Below, piece after piece: positions 21,929 through 33,381 of a DNA stretch of 64,000 nt. The position numbers and the translations under genes are program-made. Origin of the DNA: Eulemur rufifrons (lineage: Eukaryota; Chordata; Mammalia; Primates; Lemuridae); the NCBI RefSeq assembly GCF_041146395.1, contig NW_027182922.1:390001-454000 (forward strand), written 5' to 3'. A model generated the notes under the pieces. It was not told the DNA's origin and searched no databases. It was given only the letters and a program-made list of their open reading frames with translations. The first letter of the stretch is position 1. The number at the start of each line of letters is the position of its first letter.

Positions 21929-24638
21929 CTACGGTGTTTTTTTTTTTTTTTTCCTGTGGGGTCGGTGTGTATGTGTTGGTCAGGCCCTCTGTCAGTTCGC
22001 TGGTTTGTTTTTATTATCCGCAGAGAGGAGAAGTGGGTATTAGTATGGCAGGTGAAAACTGCGGATCTGTTTCAGAGAATTAAACAGGATCCGCATGGTA
22101 ATCCCGTTCCTTTAAGAATCCTTTGCTTCATGAGCTGGGAATCCACCATGGTTCTATATACTTCTCTATGCGTGGGCACAGGAAACTGGCTTGTTTCAAG
22201 AAGTATGCCTCAGAGCTTATCAATGAACCAGTATGTTGAAAATCCTTTGCAGGTTTTCAGCGTTTCACCATAATTGTGATAACGTGTGTATTTGCCTACT
22301 GAAACCAAATATGGCTGCTATGGACATAACTATGCCGAGGCGTAGCTGACTTGGCGTTGCCTATTTTTGTTAGTGGAGACAGACAAGAAGCCATTCTTCT
22401 AAGTATCATCCCACCATCATTTCTCCATTGTTTTAAAATGCAGGGAAATTTTGCAAATTGGCATTATAATTAGTAGCTGGAGGGTACTTTTTTTTTTTTG
22501 TGGGGTCGGTCAGGATGGGTGTTGAGGCCCTCTGTCAGATCGCTGGTTTGTTTTTATTATCCCCAGAGAAGAGTAGTGGGCATGTGTTTGGCAGTTGAAA
22601 AGTGCGGATTCTGTTTCAGAGAATTAAACAGGATCCGCATGGTCATCTCATTCCTTTAAGAATCTTTTGCTTCATCAGCTGGGATTCCACCATGTTTCTA
22701 TATACTCCTCTATGCGTGGGCACAGATACCTGGCTTGTTCCAAGAAGTACGTTGAAAATTATTTGCAGGTTTTCAGCGTTTCACCATAATTTTGATAACG
22801 TTTGTATGTGCCTCCTGAAACCCAAGAAGGCTGCGACGGACATAACTATGCTGAGACGTAGCTGACTTGGCGTTGCCTATTTTTGTTAGTGGAGACAGAC
22901 AAGAAGCCATTCTTCTAAGTATCATCCCACCACCATTTTTCCATTGTTTTAAAAGGCAGGGAAATTTTGCAAGTTAGCATTATAATTAGTAGCTGGAGGG
23001 TACGGTTTTTTTTTGTGTGTGGTGGATGTGGATGGGGGGGTCAGGCCCTCTGTCAGTTCGCTGGTTAGTTTTTATTATCCCCAGAGAGGAGAAGTGGGCA
23101 TGTGTTTGGAGGTTACAAGTTCGGATTCTGTTTCAGAGAATGAAACAGGATCCGCATGCTCATCCCGTTCCTTTAGGAAACTTTTGCTTCATCAGCTGGG
23201 AATCCACCATGGTTCTATATACTCCTCTATGTATGGGCACAGGTAACTGGCTTGTTCCAAGAAGTATGCCGCAGAGCTTTTCAATTAAGCAGTACGTTGA
23301 AAATTATTTGCTGCTTTTCAGCGTTTCACCATAATTCTTATAACGTTTGTATGTGTCTCCTGAAACCCAATATGGCTGCCACGGACATAAGTATGCTGAG
23401 GCGTAGCTGACTTCGTGTTGCCGATTTTTGTTATTGGAGACTGACAAGAAGCCATTCTTCTAAGTATCATCCCACCATCATTTTTCCATTGTTTAAAAAT
23501 GCAGGGAAATTTTGCAAGTTATCATTATAATTAGTAGCTGGAGGGTACTTTTTTTTTTTTTTTGTGGGGTCAGTGTGGATGGGTTGGTCAGGCCATCTGT
23601 CAATTCACTGGTTTGTTTTTATTATCCCCAGAGAGGAGAAGTGGGCATGTGTTTGGCAGGTGAAAAGTGCGGATTCTGTTTAAGAGAATTAAACAGGATC
23701 CGCATGGTCATCTTATTCCTTTAAGAATCCTTTGCTTCATCAGCTGGGATTCCGCCATGTTTCCATATACTCCACTATGCGTCGGCACAGGTACCTGGCT
23801 TGTTCCAAGAAGTATGCTGGAGAGTTTTCAAATTAACCAGTACGTTGAAAATTATTTGCAGGTTTTCAGCGTTTCACCATAATTTTGATAACGTTTGTAT
23901 GTGCCTCCCGAAACCCAAGGAGGCTGCGACGGACATAACAATGCTGAGGAGTAGCTGACTTGGTGTTGCCTATTTTTGTTAGTGGAGACAGACAAGAAGC
24001 CATTCTTCTAAGTATCATCCCTCCACCATTTTTCCATTGTTTTAAAATGCAGGGAAATTTTGCAAGTTAGCATTGTAATTAGTAGCTAGAGGGTACGGTT
24101 TTTTTGTGTGTGTGGTCGATGTGGATGGGGGGGTCAGGCCCTCTGTCAGTTCGCTGGTTAGTTTTTATTATCCCCAGAGAGGAGAAGTGGGCATGTGTTT
24201 GGCAGGTGAAAAGGGCGGTTTCTGTTTCAGAGAATTAACGATGATCCCCATGGTCATCCCGTTTTTTTAATAATCCTTTACTTCATCAGCTGGAAATCCA
24301 CCATGGTTCTATATACTCCTCTTTGCGTGGGAACAGGTAACTGGCTTGTTCCAAGAAGTATGCCGCAGAGCTTTTCAATTAACCAGTACGTTGAAAATTA
24401 TTTGCAGGTGTTCAGCGTTTCACCATAATTGTGATAACGTTTGTTTGTGCCTCCTGAAACCCAAGATGGCTGCCACGAACATAACTATGCTGAGGCGTAG
24501 CTGACTTGGTTTTGCCTATTTTTGTTAGTGGAGACTGACAAGAATCCATTCTTCTAAGTATCATCTCACCATCATTTTTCCATTGTGTAAAAATGCAGGA
24601 AAATTTTGCAAGTTAGCATTATAATTAGTAGCTGGAGG
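21929..24638 (+). repeat. Satellite 1 expanded five-monomer unit
   Basis: About 2710 bp between successive c anchors, that is five monomers rather than three, order c, b, d, b, N. It contains the 28-base deletion near 22750 and a d-type unit (GGAAACTTTTGC, near 23176). Probably an unequal-crossover product of the three-monomer unit. Confidence 0.7.
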
Positions 24639-24955
24639 CTACGGTGTTTTTTTTTTTTTCCTGTTGGGTCGGTGTGTATGTGTTGGTCAGGCCCTGTGTC
24701 AGTTCGCTGGTTTGTTTTTATTATCCCCAGAGAGGAGAAGTGGGTATTAGTATGGCAGGTGAAAACTGCGGATCTGTTTCAGAGAATTAAACAGGATCCG
24801 CATGGTAATCCCGTTCCTTTAAGAATCCTTTGCTTCATGAGCTGGGAATCCACCATGGTTCTATATACATCTCTATGCGTGGGCACAGGAAACTGGCTTG
24901 TTCCAAGAAGTATGCCTCAGAGCTTTTCAATTAACCAGTATGTTGAAAATCCTTC

Positions 24956-24972
24956 TCTGTTTCAGAGAATTA
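24956..24972 (+). other. Satellite 1 / telomere-like array junction with filler
   Basis: Satellite 1 runs to AAAATCCTT at 24954. It is followed by TCTGTTTCAGAGAATTA, which is a displaced piece of the satellite 1 dyad remnant (normally about 360 bases further on in the unit), and then by GAGTGGGTTCCCAGCG of telomere-array core B. The last bases are shared by both sides, consistent with a microhomology join. Confidence 0.8.
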
Positions 24973-26512
24973 GAGTGGGTTCCCAGCGACCATCACAGAC
25001 ACCTAACTTTGCCTCCTAGGGCATACAGGGCCCGTGCCCTAAGAATAAACCCTACGCCTCACCCATATGCCTAACCCACAACATAACACCTAACCCTGAT
25101 CCTACTGCTCACCTTAACAGGTAAACCTCACCATAACCCTAACTTTAACCCCATATCTTAACGTTAATGCATGACACTCTGAGAACAAGCCCTATACCGT
25201 CATTATAACCCTAACTCCTAGCTATAACCGTAACACCTAATCACTAATTCTGAAACGCCAACCCTAACCTTAACCCGACCAACAACACTAACACTAACCC
25301 TAACCCCTTACCCTAACCCTACGCCTAAAAGTAACCCTAACCGTTGATCCTTCGTCATAACCCCTAACCTTAACCCTAACCCTTAACCCTATTCCCAATC
25401 CTAACCATTAAACAGATCCCTAACTCTTAACCCTAACCCTAACCTTTACCCTAATGCCTAGAGATCTAACCCCAACACTGACCTACAGTTAACACTAACC
25501 CCAACCCCTAATGCTAACCTTAAACCTGAACCAAGCTCCTAACCCTTAACCCTAACACTATCCCTAACCCCTAAGCCTAACCCCAACTGTTAACCCTCTA
25601 ACCCTCACCCTGAATCCTAACCCTATCCCTTAACCCTTACCCTTAACCCTAACGCTAACTCCAACCTTAAACCTTACCCTGGTCCCCTAACCCAGACTTA
25701 ACACCTTACCCCTAACACTAACTCTAACCCTAACCACTAATCCCTAGCACCTAACCCTGACTCGAAACCTAACCCCTAACACGAAAAACCCTAACACCAA
25801 CCCCAACCCTAATTCTCACACTACTTCCATTCCCAGAGTGAAGCAAGCCTACAATACAGCCATGCGATGTGTCAGATGAGGCTCCGCCTGAGTCCTGCAT
25901 GGAGGTCCTGTCCCAAGGCCCAGGGAATGATGTTGTGCTTTCGTGGTGACTCCGACCGCACCCCTCTCACCGTAGATTAACCAGGTCCTGTGCCCTTAAA
26001 CTGACCGCTAAAGCTAAGCCCTACCACCAACGCTAACCCTTGACCCTGAACCTAAGCCCCGAGCCTAAAGCCCAACATTAACTCTAGACCCTTACCCTAA
26101 ACCTAATCCCTAACCCTAATGCTAACCCCTAAACCGAACCCTAACCGTGAACAGTAAACCTAACCCTAACCCCTAACACAAACCATAGCACATAACTCTA
26201 ACCCTAAATCTAACCCTAAGCCTAACCGTAAACCCTAACGCTTAACCTTAACCCTAAGCGTTAACTCTCACGCTAACCTTTAGTCCTAACCCTAATCCTA
26301 ATCTTCAACCCTAAACCTAACACTTAACCCTAAACGTCTACCAAACCCTAACCCCTCATCTTAACCCTAACCGTAAACCTCAACCCTAAACCGAACTGTA
26401 ACCGTTAAACCTAAGAGTAACCTTTAACCCTAACCCTAATCCCTAACCTTAAGCCCTCACCCTAACACTAAACTTCATCCTTAACCCTAACCATAACCCT
26501 AACCCTAAATCT
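24973..26512 (-). repeat. Telomere-like type I unit, 5' truncated
   Basis: Begins part-way through core B at GAGTGGGTTCCCAGCG, runs through core A at 25812-25995, and ends at the next core B. The missing first part of core B is the only truncation. Confidence 0.85.
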
Positions 26513-28181
26513 AATTCTCAGACTTCTTGCTTTCTTAGAGTTTAGAAAGCCTGCAATCCTCCTACGCCATGCGTGAAAGGAGGCTCTACCACTGTGTCCT
26601 CCATGAAACCCACGAGCCCATACCCAGAGTATGATAGAGTGGGTTCCCGGGCACAATCCCAGCTCCCTAAACTCCCCCGCCCGCCTAGTGCAGACAGGGC
26701 CCGTGAGCTAAGCATAAACCCTACGCCTCACCCATATGCCTAACCCACAACATAACACCTAACCCTGATCCTACTGCTCACCTTAACAGGTAAACCTCAC
26801 CATAACCCTAACTTTAACCCCATATCTTAACGTTAATGCATGACACCCTGAGAACAAGCCCTATACCGTCATTATAACCCTACCTCCTAGCTATAACCGT
26901 AACACCTAATCCCTAATTCTGAAACGCCAACGCTAACCTTAACCCGACCAACAAAACTAACACTAACACTAACCCCTTACCCTAACCCTACGCCTAAAAG
27001 TAACCCTAACCGTTGATCCTTTGTCATAACCCCTAACCTTAACCCTAACCCTTAACCCTATTCCCAATCCTAACCATTAAACAGAACCCTAACTCTTAAC
27101 CCTAACCCTAACCTTTACCCTAATGCCTAGAGATCTAACCCCAACACTGACCTACAGTTAACACTAACCCCAACCCCTAATGCTAACCTTAAACCTGAAC
27201 CAAGCTCCTAACCCTTAACCCTGACACTATCCCTAATCCCTAAGCCTAACCCCAACTGTTAACCCTCTAACCCTCACCCTGAATCGTAACCCTATCCCTT
27301 AACCCTAACCCCTAACCCTAACGCTAACTCCAACCCTAAACCTTACCCTGGCCCCCTAACCCAGACTTAACACCTTACCCCTAACACTAACTCTAACCCT
27401 AACCACTAATCCCTAGCACCTAACCCTGACTCGAAACCTAACCCCTAACACGAAAAACCCTAACCCCAACCCCAACCCTAATTCTCACACTACTTCCATT
27501 CCCAGAGTGAAGCAAGCCTACAATACAGCCATGCCATGTGTGAGATGAGGCTCCGCCTGAGTCCTGCATGGAGGTCCTGTCCCAAGGCCCAGGGAATGAT
27601 GTTGTGCTTTCGTGGTGACTCCGACCGCACCCCTCTCACCGTAGATTAACCAGGTCCTGTGCCCTTAAACTGACCGCTAAAGCTAAGCCCTACCACCAAC
27701 GCTAACCCCTGACCCTGAACCTAAGCCCCGAGCCTAAAGCCCAACATTAACTCTAGACCCTTACCCTAAACCTAATCCCTAACCCTAATGCTAACCCCTA
27801 AACCCAAAGCTTACCGTGAACAGTAAACCTAACCCTAACCCCTAACACAAACCAGAACACATAACTCTAACCCTAAATCTAACCCTAAGCCTAACCGTAA
27901 ACCCTAACTCTTAACCTTAACCCTAAGCGTTAACTCTCACGCTAACCTTTAGTCCTAACCCTAATCCTAATCTTCAACCCTAAACCTAACACTTAACCCT
28001 AAACGTCTACCAAACCCTAACCCCTCATCTTAACCCTAACCGTAAACCTCAACCCTAAACCGAACTGTAACCGTTAAACCTAAGAGTAACCTTTAACCCT
28101 AACCCTAATCCCTAACCTTAAGCCCTCACCCTAACACTAAACTTCATCCTTAACCCTAACCATAATCCTAACCCTAAATCT
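26513..28181 (-). repeat. Telomere-like unit, type I body with type II-like core B
   Basis: 1669 bp. Core B has the CCCATACCCAGAGTATGA form otherwise found before type II units, but the body is type I with core A at 27481. It shares private variants with the next unit, such as CCCAAAGCTTACCGTG (near 27803) and ACCAGAACACATAAC. Confidence 0.85.
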
Positions 28182-29850
28182 AATTCTCAGACTTCTTGCT
28201 TTCTTAGAGTTTAGAAAGCCTGCAATCCTCCTACGCCATGCGTGAAAGGAGGCTCTACCACTGTGTCCTCCATGAAACCCACGAGCCCATACCCAGAGTA
28301 TGATAGAGTGGGTTCCCGGGCACAATCCCAGCTCCCTAAACTCCCCCGCCCGCCTAGTGCAGACAGGGCCCGTGAGCTAAGCATAAACCCTACGCCTCAC
28401 CCATATGCCTAACCCACAACATAACACCTAACCCTGATCCTACTGCTCACCTTAACAGGTAAACCTCACCATAACCCTAACTTTAACCCCATATCTTAAC
28501 GTTAATGCATGACACCCTGAGAACAAGCCCTATACCGTCATTATAACCCTACCTCCTAGCTATAACCGTAACACCTAATCCCTAATTCTGAAACGCCAAC
28601 GCTAACCTTAACCCGACCAACAAAACTAACACTAACACTAACCCCTTACCCTAACCCTACGCCTAAAAGTAACCCTAACCGTTGATCCTTTGTCATAACC
28701 CCTAACCTTAACCCTAACCCTTAACCCTATTCCCAATCCTAACCATTAAACAGAACCCTAACTCTTAACCCTAACCCTAACCTTTACCCTAATGCCTAGA
28801 GATCTAACCCCAACACTGACCTACAGTTAACACTAACCCCAACCCCTAATGCTAACCTTAAACCTGAACCAAGCTCCTAACCCTTAACCCTGACACTATC
28901 CCTAATCCCTAAGCCTAACCCCAACTGTTAACCCTCTAACCCTCACCCTGAATCGTAACCCTATCCCTTAACCCTAACCCCTAACCCTAACGCTAACTCC
29001 AACCCTAAACCTTACCCTGGCCCCCTAACCCAGACTTAACACCTTACCCCTAACACTAACTCTAACCCTAACCACTAATCCCTAGCACCTAACCCTGACT
29101 CGAAACCTAACCCCTAACACGAAAAACCCTAACCCCAACCCCAACCCTAATTCTCACACTACTTCCATTCCCAGAGTGAAGCAAGCCTACAATACAGCCA
29201 TGCCATGTGTGAGATGAGGCTCCGCCTGAGTCCTGCATGGAGGTCCTGTCCCAAGGCCCAGGGAATGATGTTGTGCTTTCGTGGTGACTCCGACCGCACC
29301 CCTCTCACCGTAGATTAACCAGGTCCTGTACCCTTAAACTGACCGCTAAAGCTAAGCCCTACCACCAACGCTAACCCCTGACCCTGAACCTAAGCCCCGA
29401 GCCTAAAGCCCAACATTAACTCTAGACCCTTACCCTAAACCTAATCCCTAACCCTAATGCTAACCCCTAAACCCAAAGCTTACCGTGAACAGTAAACCTA
29501 ACCCTAACCCCTAACACAAACCAGAACACATAACTCTAACCCTAAATCTAACCCTAAGCCTAACCGTAAACTCTAACACTTAACCTTAACCCTAAGCGTT
29601 AACTCTCACGCTAACCTTTAATCCTAACCCTAATCCTAATCTTCAACCCTAAACCTAACACTTAACCCTAAACGTCTACCAAACCCTAACCCCTCATCTT
29701 AACGCTAACTGTAACCTCAACCCTAAACCGAACTGTAACCGTTAAACCTAAGAGTAACCTTTAACCGTAACCCTAATCCCTAACCTTAAGCCCTCACCCT
29801 AACACTAAATTTCATCCTTAACCCTAACCATAATCCTAACCCTAAATCTA
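28182..29850 (-). repeat. Telomere-like unit, near-identical to the previous one
   Basis: 1669 bp, same chimeric composition (type II-like core B, type I body, core A at 29150) and same private variants as the unit before it, so the pair looks recently duplicated. Confidence 0.85.
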
Positions 29851-31717
29851 ATTCTCAGACTTCTTGCTTTCTTAGAGTTTAGAAAGCCTGCAATCCTCCC
29901 ATGCCATGCGTGAAAGGAGGCTCTACCACTGTGTCCTGCATGAAACCCACGGGCCCATACCCAGAGTATGATAGAGTGGGTTCCCAGGTACAATCCCAGC
30001 CCCCTAAACTCCCCCGCCCACCCAGTGCCGACAGGGCCCGTGCGCTAAGCATAAACAATACCTTTAACAGATATCCCTAACCCTGAACATAACACCCAAC
30101 CCTGTTCCTATTTCTCCCCTTAACACGTAAACCTCACCGTGAGCCTAACTTTAACCTCTTATCCTAACGTTAATGCATAACCCATTCCCTGAGAACAACC
30201 CCTATCCCATAATTCTAACCCTATCTCCTAGTCATCACTGGAACACCTAATCCCTAACCCTAATTCTAAACCGCTAACCCTAACCAGAACCCTACCTACA
30301 ACCCTAACACTGACAGTAACCCTTAATTCTAACCCCAACGCTATGCCTAACAAAAACCCTAACCCTTCACCCAAACCCCTAAGCCTTACGCTAACCCTTA
30401 ACCCTAATCCTAATCCTAACCATTAAACCTAACCCTAGCTCTTAAAGCTAACCCTAAACCTTACCCTCACCACTAGACCTAACCCTGACACTAACCTAAC
30501 ACCTAACGCTAACCAGAACCCCTAAAGTTAACCCTGAACCCTATCCCTAACCCTAGCAGTAAACTTTAACCCTAAACCTAAGCCCAACCCATAACCCTAA
30601 TCCTATCCTTTTACCCTAAAACTAACCCCTAAACCTAACCCCTATACCTAACCCTAACTCTAACCCCAATCCTAATTCTAATCATACCCCTTCATAAAAC
30701 ACGAACTCCTAACCTCTAACCCTAACACTAACCAAAAACCCTAATCGCTAATCTCTAACCCTAACGCTTAACCTTTAACCTAACCGTTAACCCACACCCT
30801 AATTCTTAACACTGACCCTAACCTTCACCTTTAACTCTAAGCCTAACCCTTAACCCTACAGTAAGGAAGACCCTTAATGCTAACGGGATCCCTTATCCCT
30901 AACCCTAACACTACAGCTAAAAATAACCCTAACCTTTGATCCTTAAACCTAACCCCTAACACTTGCTTTAACCCCAAACCCTAACCCTAATCCTAAGCAT
31001 TAAACCTAACCCTGTCTCTTAACCCTAACCCTAGCCCTTACCCTAACGCCTAGTTCTAACCCTAAATCTAACCTCCCGCCTAATCCTAACCTTAAGCCCT
31101 AATGCTAACGCTAACCCTGAACCCTAACCTACACGTAACCCTTAACACTAACCCTATCCGTAAACCTTAACCCTGACCCTAACCATTACCCGCACCCAAG
31201 CATTTAACCCTGACCCTAACCCTAATCCTTAATGATAACCCTAACACTAAACCCTAACCCTAAGCCCAACACTTAACCCTAATCCTATACCTTAACCCTA
31301 ACCCTAACCCTAACCCTAATGATAACCCCTAAACGTAACCCTAACCGTGAACAGTAAACCTAACCCTAACCTCTAACACAAACCATAGCACATACCTCTA
31401 ACCCTAAAACTAACCCTAACCCTAACCCTAACCCTAAACCCTAACACTTAACCTTAACCCTAAGCGTTAACTCACGCTAACCTTTAATCCTAACCCTAAA
31501 CCTAATCTTAAACCCTAAACCTAACACTTAACCGTAACCCTGTACCAAACCCTAACCCCTCATCTTAACCCTAACCTTAAACCTCAACCCTAAACCAAAG
31601 TGTAACCGTTAAATCTAAGAGTAACCTTTAACCCTAACCGTACTCCCTAAACCTAAGCCCTCACCCTAACACTAAACTTCATCCTTAACACTAACCATAA
31701 CCCTAACCCTAAATCTA
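29851..31717 (-). repeat. Telomere-like type II unit
   Basis: About 1867 bp, no core A. The body opens AAACAATACC after core B and has CATTCCCTGAGAACAACCCC and the marker CAGTAAGGAAGACCCTTAA near 30851. It contains the longest perfect CCCTAA runs (near 31290-31320 and 31405-31435). Confidence 0.85.
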
Positions 31718-33381
31718 ATTCTCAGACTTCTTGCTTTCTTAGAGTTTAGAAAGCCTGCAATCCTCCCACGCCATGCGTGAAATGAGGCTCTGCCACAGTG
31801 TCCTGCATGAAACCCAGAGGCCCATACACTGCGTGCGGTACAGTGGGTTCCCAGCGACCATCACAGACACCTAACTTTGCCTCCTAGGGCACACAGGGCC
31901 CGTGCCCTAAGCATAAACCCTGCCCCTCACCCATATGCCTAACCCACAACATAACACCTAACCCTGATCCTACTGCTCACCTTAACAGGTAAACCTCACC
32001 ATAACCCTAACTTTAACCCCATATCTTAACGTTAATGCATGACACCCTGAGAACAAGCCCTATACCGTCATTATAACCCTACCTCCTAGCTATAACCGTA
32101 ACACCTAATCCCTAATTCTGAAACGCCAACCCTAACCTTAACCCGACCGACAACACTAACACTAACCCTAACCCCTTACCCTAACCCTACGCCTAAAAGT
32201 AACCCTAACCGTTGATCCTTCGTCATAACCCCCAACCTTAACCCTAACCCTTAACCCTATTCCCAATCCTAACCATTAAACAGAACCCTAACTCTTAACC
32301 CTAACCCTAACCTTTACCCTAATGCCTAGAGATCTAACCCCAACACTGACCTACAGTTAACACTAACCCCAACCCCTAATGCTAACCTTAAACCTGAACC
32401 AAGCTCCTAACCCTTAACCCTAACACTATCCCTAACCCCTAAGCCTAATCCCAACTGTTAACCCTCTAACCCTCACCCTGAATCCTAACCCTATCCCTTA
32501 ACCCTAACCCCTAACCCTAACGCTAACTCCAACGCTAAACCTTACCCTGGCGCCCTAACCCATACTTAACACCTTACCCCTAACACTAACTCTAACCCTA
32601 AACACTAATCCCTAGCACCTAACCCTGACTTGAAACCTAACCCCTAACACGAAAAACCCTAACCCCAACCCCAACCCTAATTCTCACACTACTTCCATTC
32701 CCAGAGTGAAGCAAGCCTACAATACAGCCATGCCATGTGTGAGATGAGGCTCCGCCTGAGTCCTGCATGTAGGTCCTGTCCCAAGGCCCAGGGAATGATG
32801 TTGGGCTTTCGTGGTGACTCTGACTGCACCCCTCTCACCGTAGATTAACCAGGTCCTGTGGCCGTAAACTGACCGCTAAAGCTAAGCCCTACCACCAACG
32901 CTAACCCCTGACCCTGAACCTAAGCCCCGAGCCTAAAGCCCAACATTAACTCTAGACCCTTACCCTAAACCTAATCCCTAACCCTAATGCTAACCCCTAA
33001 ACCCAACCCTAACCGTGAACAGTAAACCTAACCCTAACCCCTAACACAAACCATAGCACATAACTCTAACCCTAAATCTAACCCTAAGCCTAACCGTAAA
33101 CCCTAACTCTTAATCTTAACCCTAAGCGTTAACTCTCACGCTAACCTTTAATCCTAACCCTAATCCTAATCTTCAACCCTAAACCTAACACTTAACCCTA
33201 ACCCTGTACCAAACCCTAACCCCTCTTCTTAACCCTAACCGTAAACCTCAACCCTAAACCGAACTGTAACCGTTAAACCTAAGAGTAACCTTTAACCCTA
33301 ACCCTAATCCCTAACCTTAAGCCCTCACCCTAACACTAAACTTCATCCTTAACCCTAACCATAATCCTAACCCTAAATCTA
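31718..33381 (-). repeat. Telomere-like type I unit
   Basis: 1664 bp. Core B is the CATACACTGCGTGCGG form; core A at 32690-32873. Confidence 0.85.

Larger units (their letters stand above)
5911..24955 (+). repeat. Satellite 1: tandem array of about 545 bp monomers
   Basis: About 35 direct units. Using the AAGAATCC-like site as register, units start near 5911, 6463, 7007, 7553, 8098, 8650, 9186, 9738, 10284, 10812, 11360, 11909, 12460 (Alu inserted here), 13363, 13909, 14453, 14995, 15540, 16083, 16629, 17182, 17724, 18272, 18825, 19365, 19912, 20467, 21011, 21559, 22114, 22659, 23175, 23723, 24269 and 24821 (truncated). Each unit has, in order: the AAGAATCC site, a block with CATGGTTCT, CCAAGAAGTATGCC, a YY1-like box, a block with CAAGAAGCCATTCTT, CTGGAGG followed by a T-tract and G-rich stretch, TTTTTATTATCCCCAGAG, and the dyad or its remnant. 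I do not recognise the family; it is neither 171 bp alpha satellite nor L1/Alu derived as far as I can see. Confidence 0.93.
11851..24955 (+). repeat. Satellite 1, distal homogenised array with higher-order repeats
   Basis: Monomers here are far more alike than in the proximal part and fall into subtypes. K units keep AAGAATCCTTTGCTTCATC. N units read AATAATCCTTTACTTCATC and carry GATGATCCCCATGGTCATC. A c subtype has CTACGGTG before the T-tract, GTGGGTATTAGTATGG and GGTAATCCCG. The dyad has shrunk to CTGTTTCAGAGAATTAAACAG in K units and is lost on one side in N units. The c monomer recurs every third unit for most of 17-22 kb. Confidence 0.85.
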
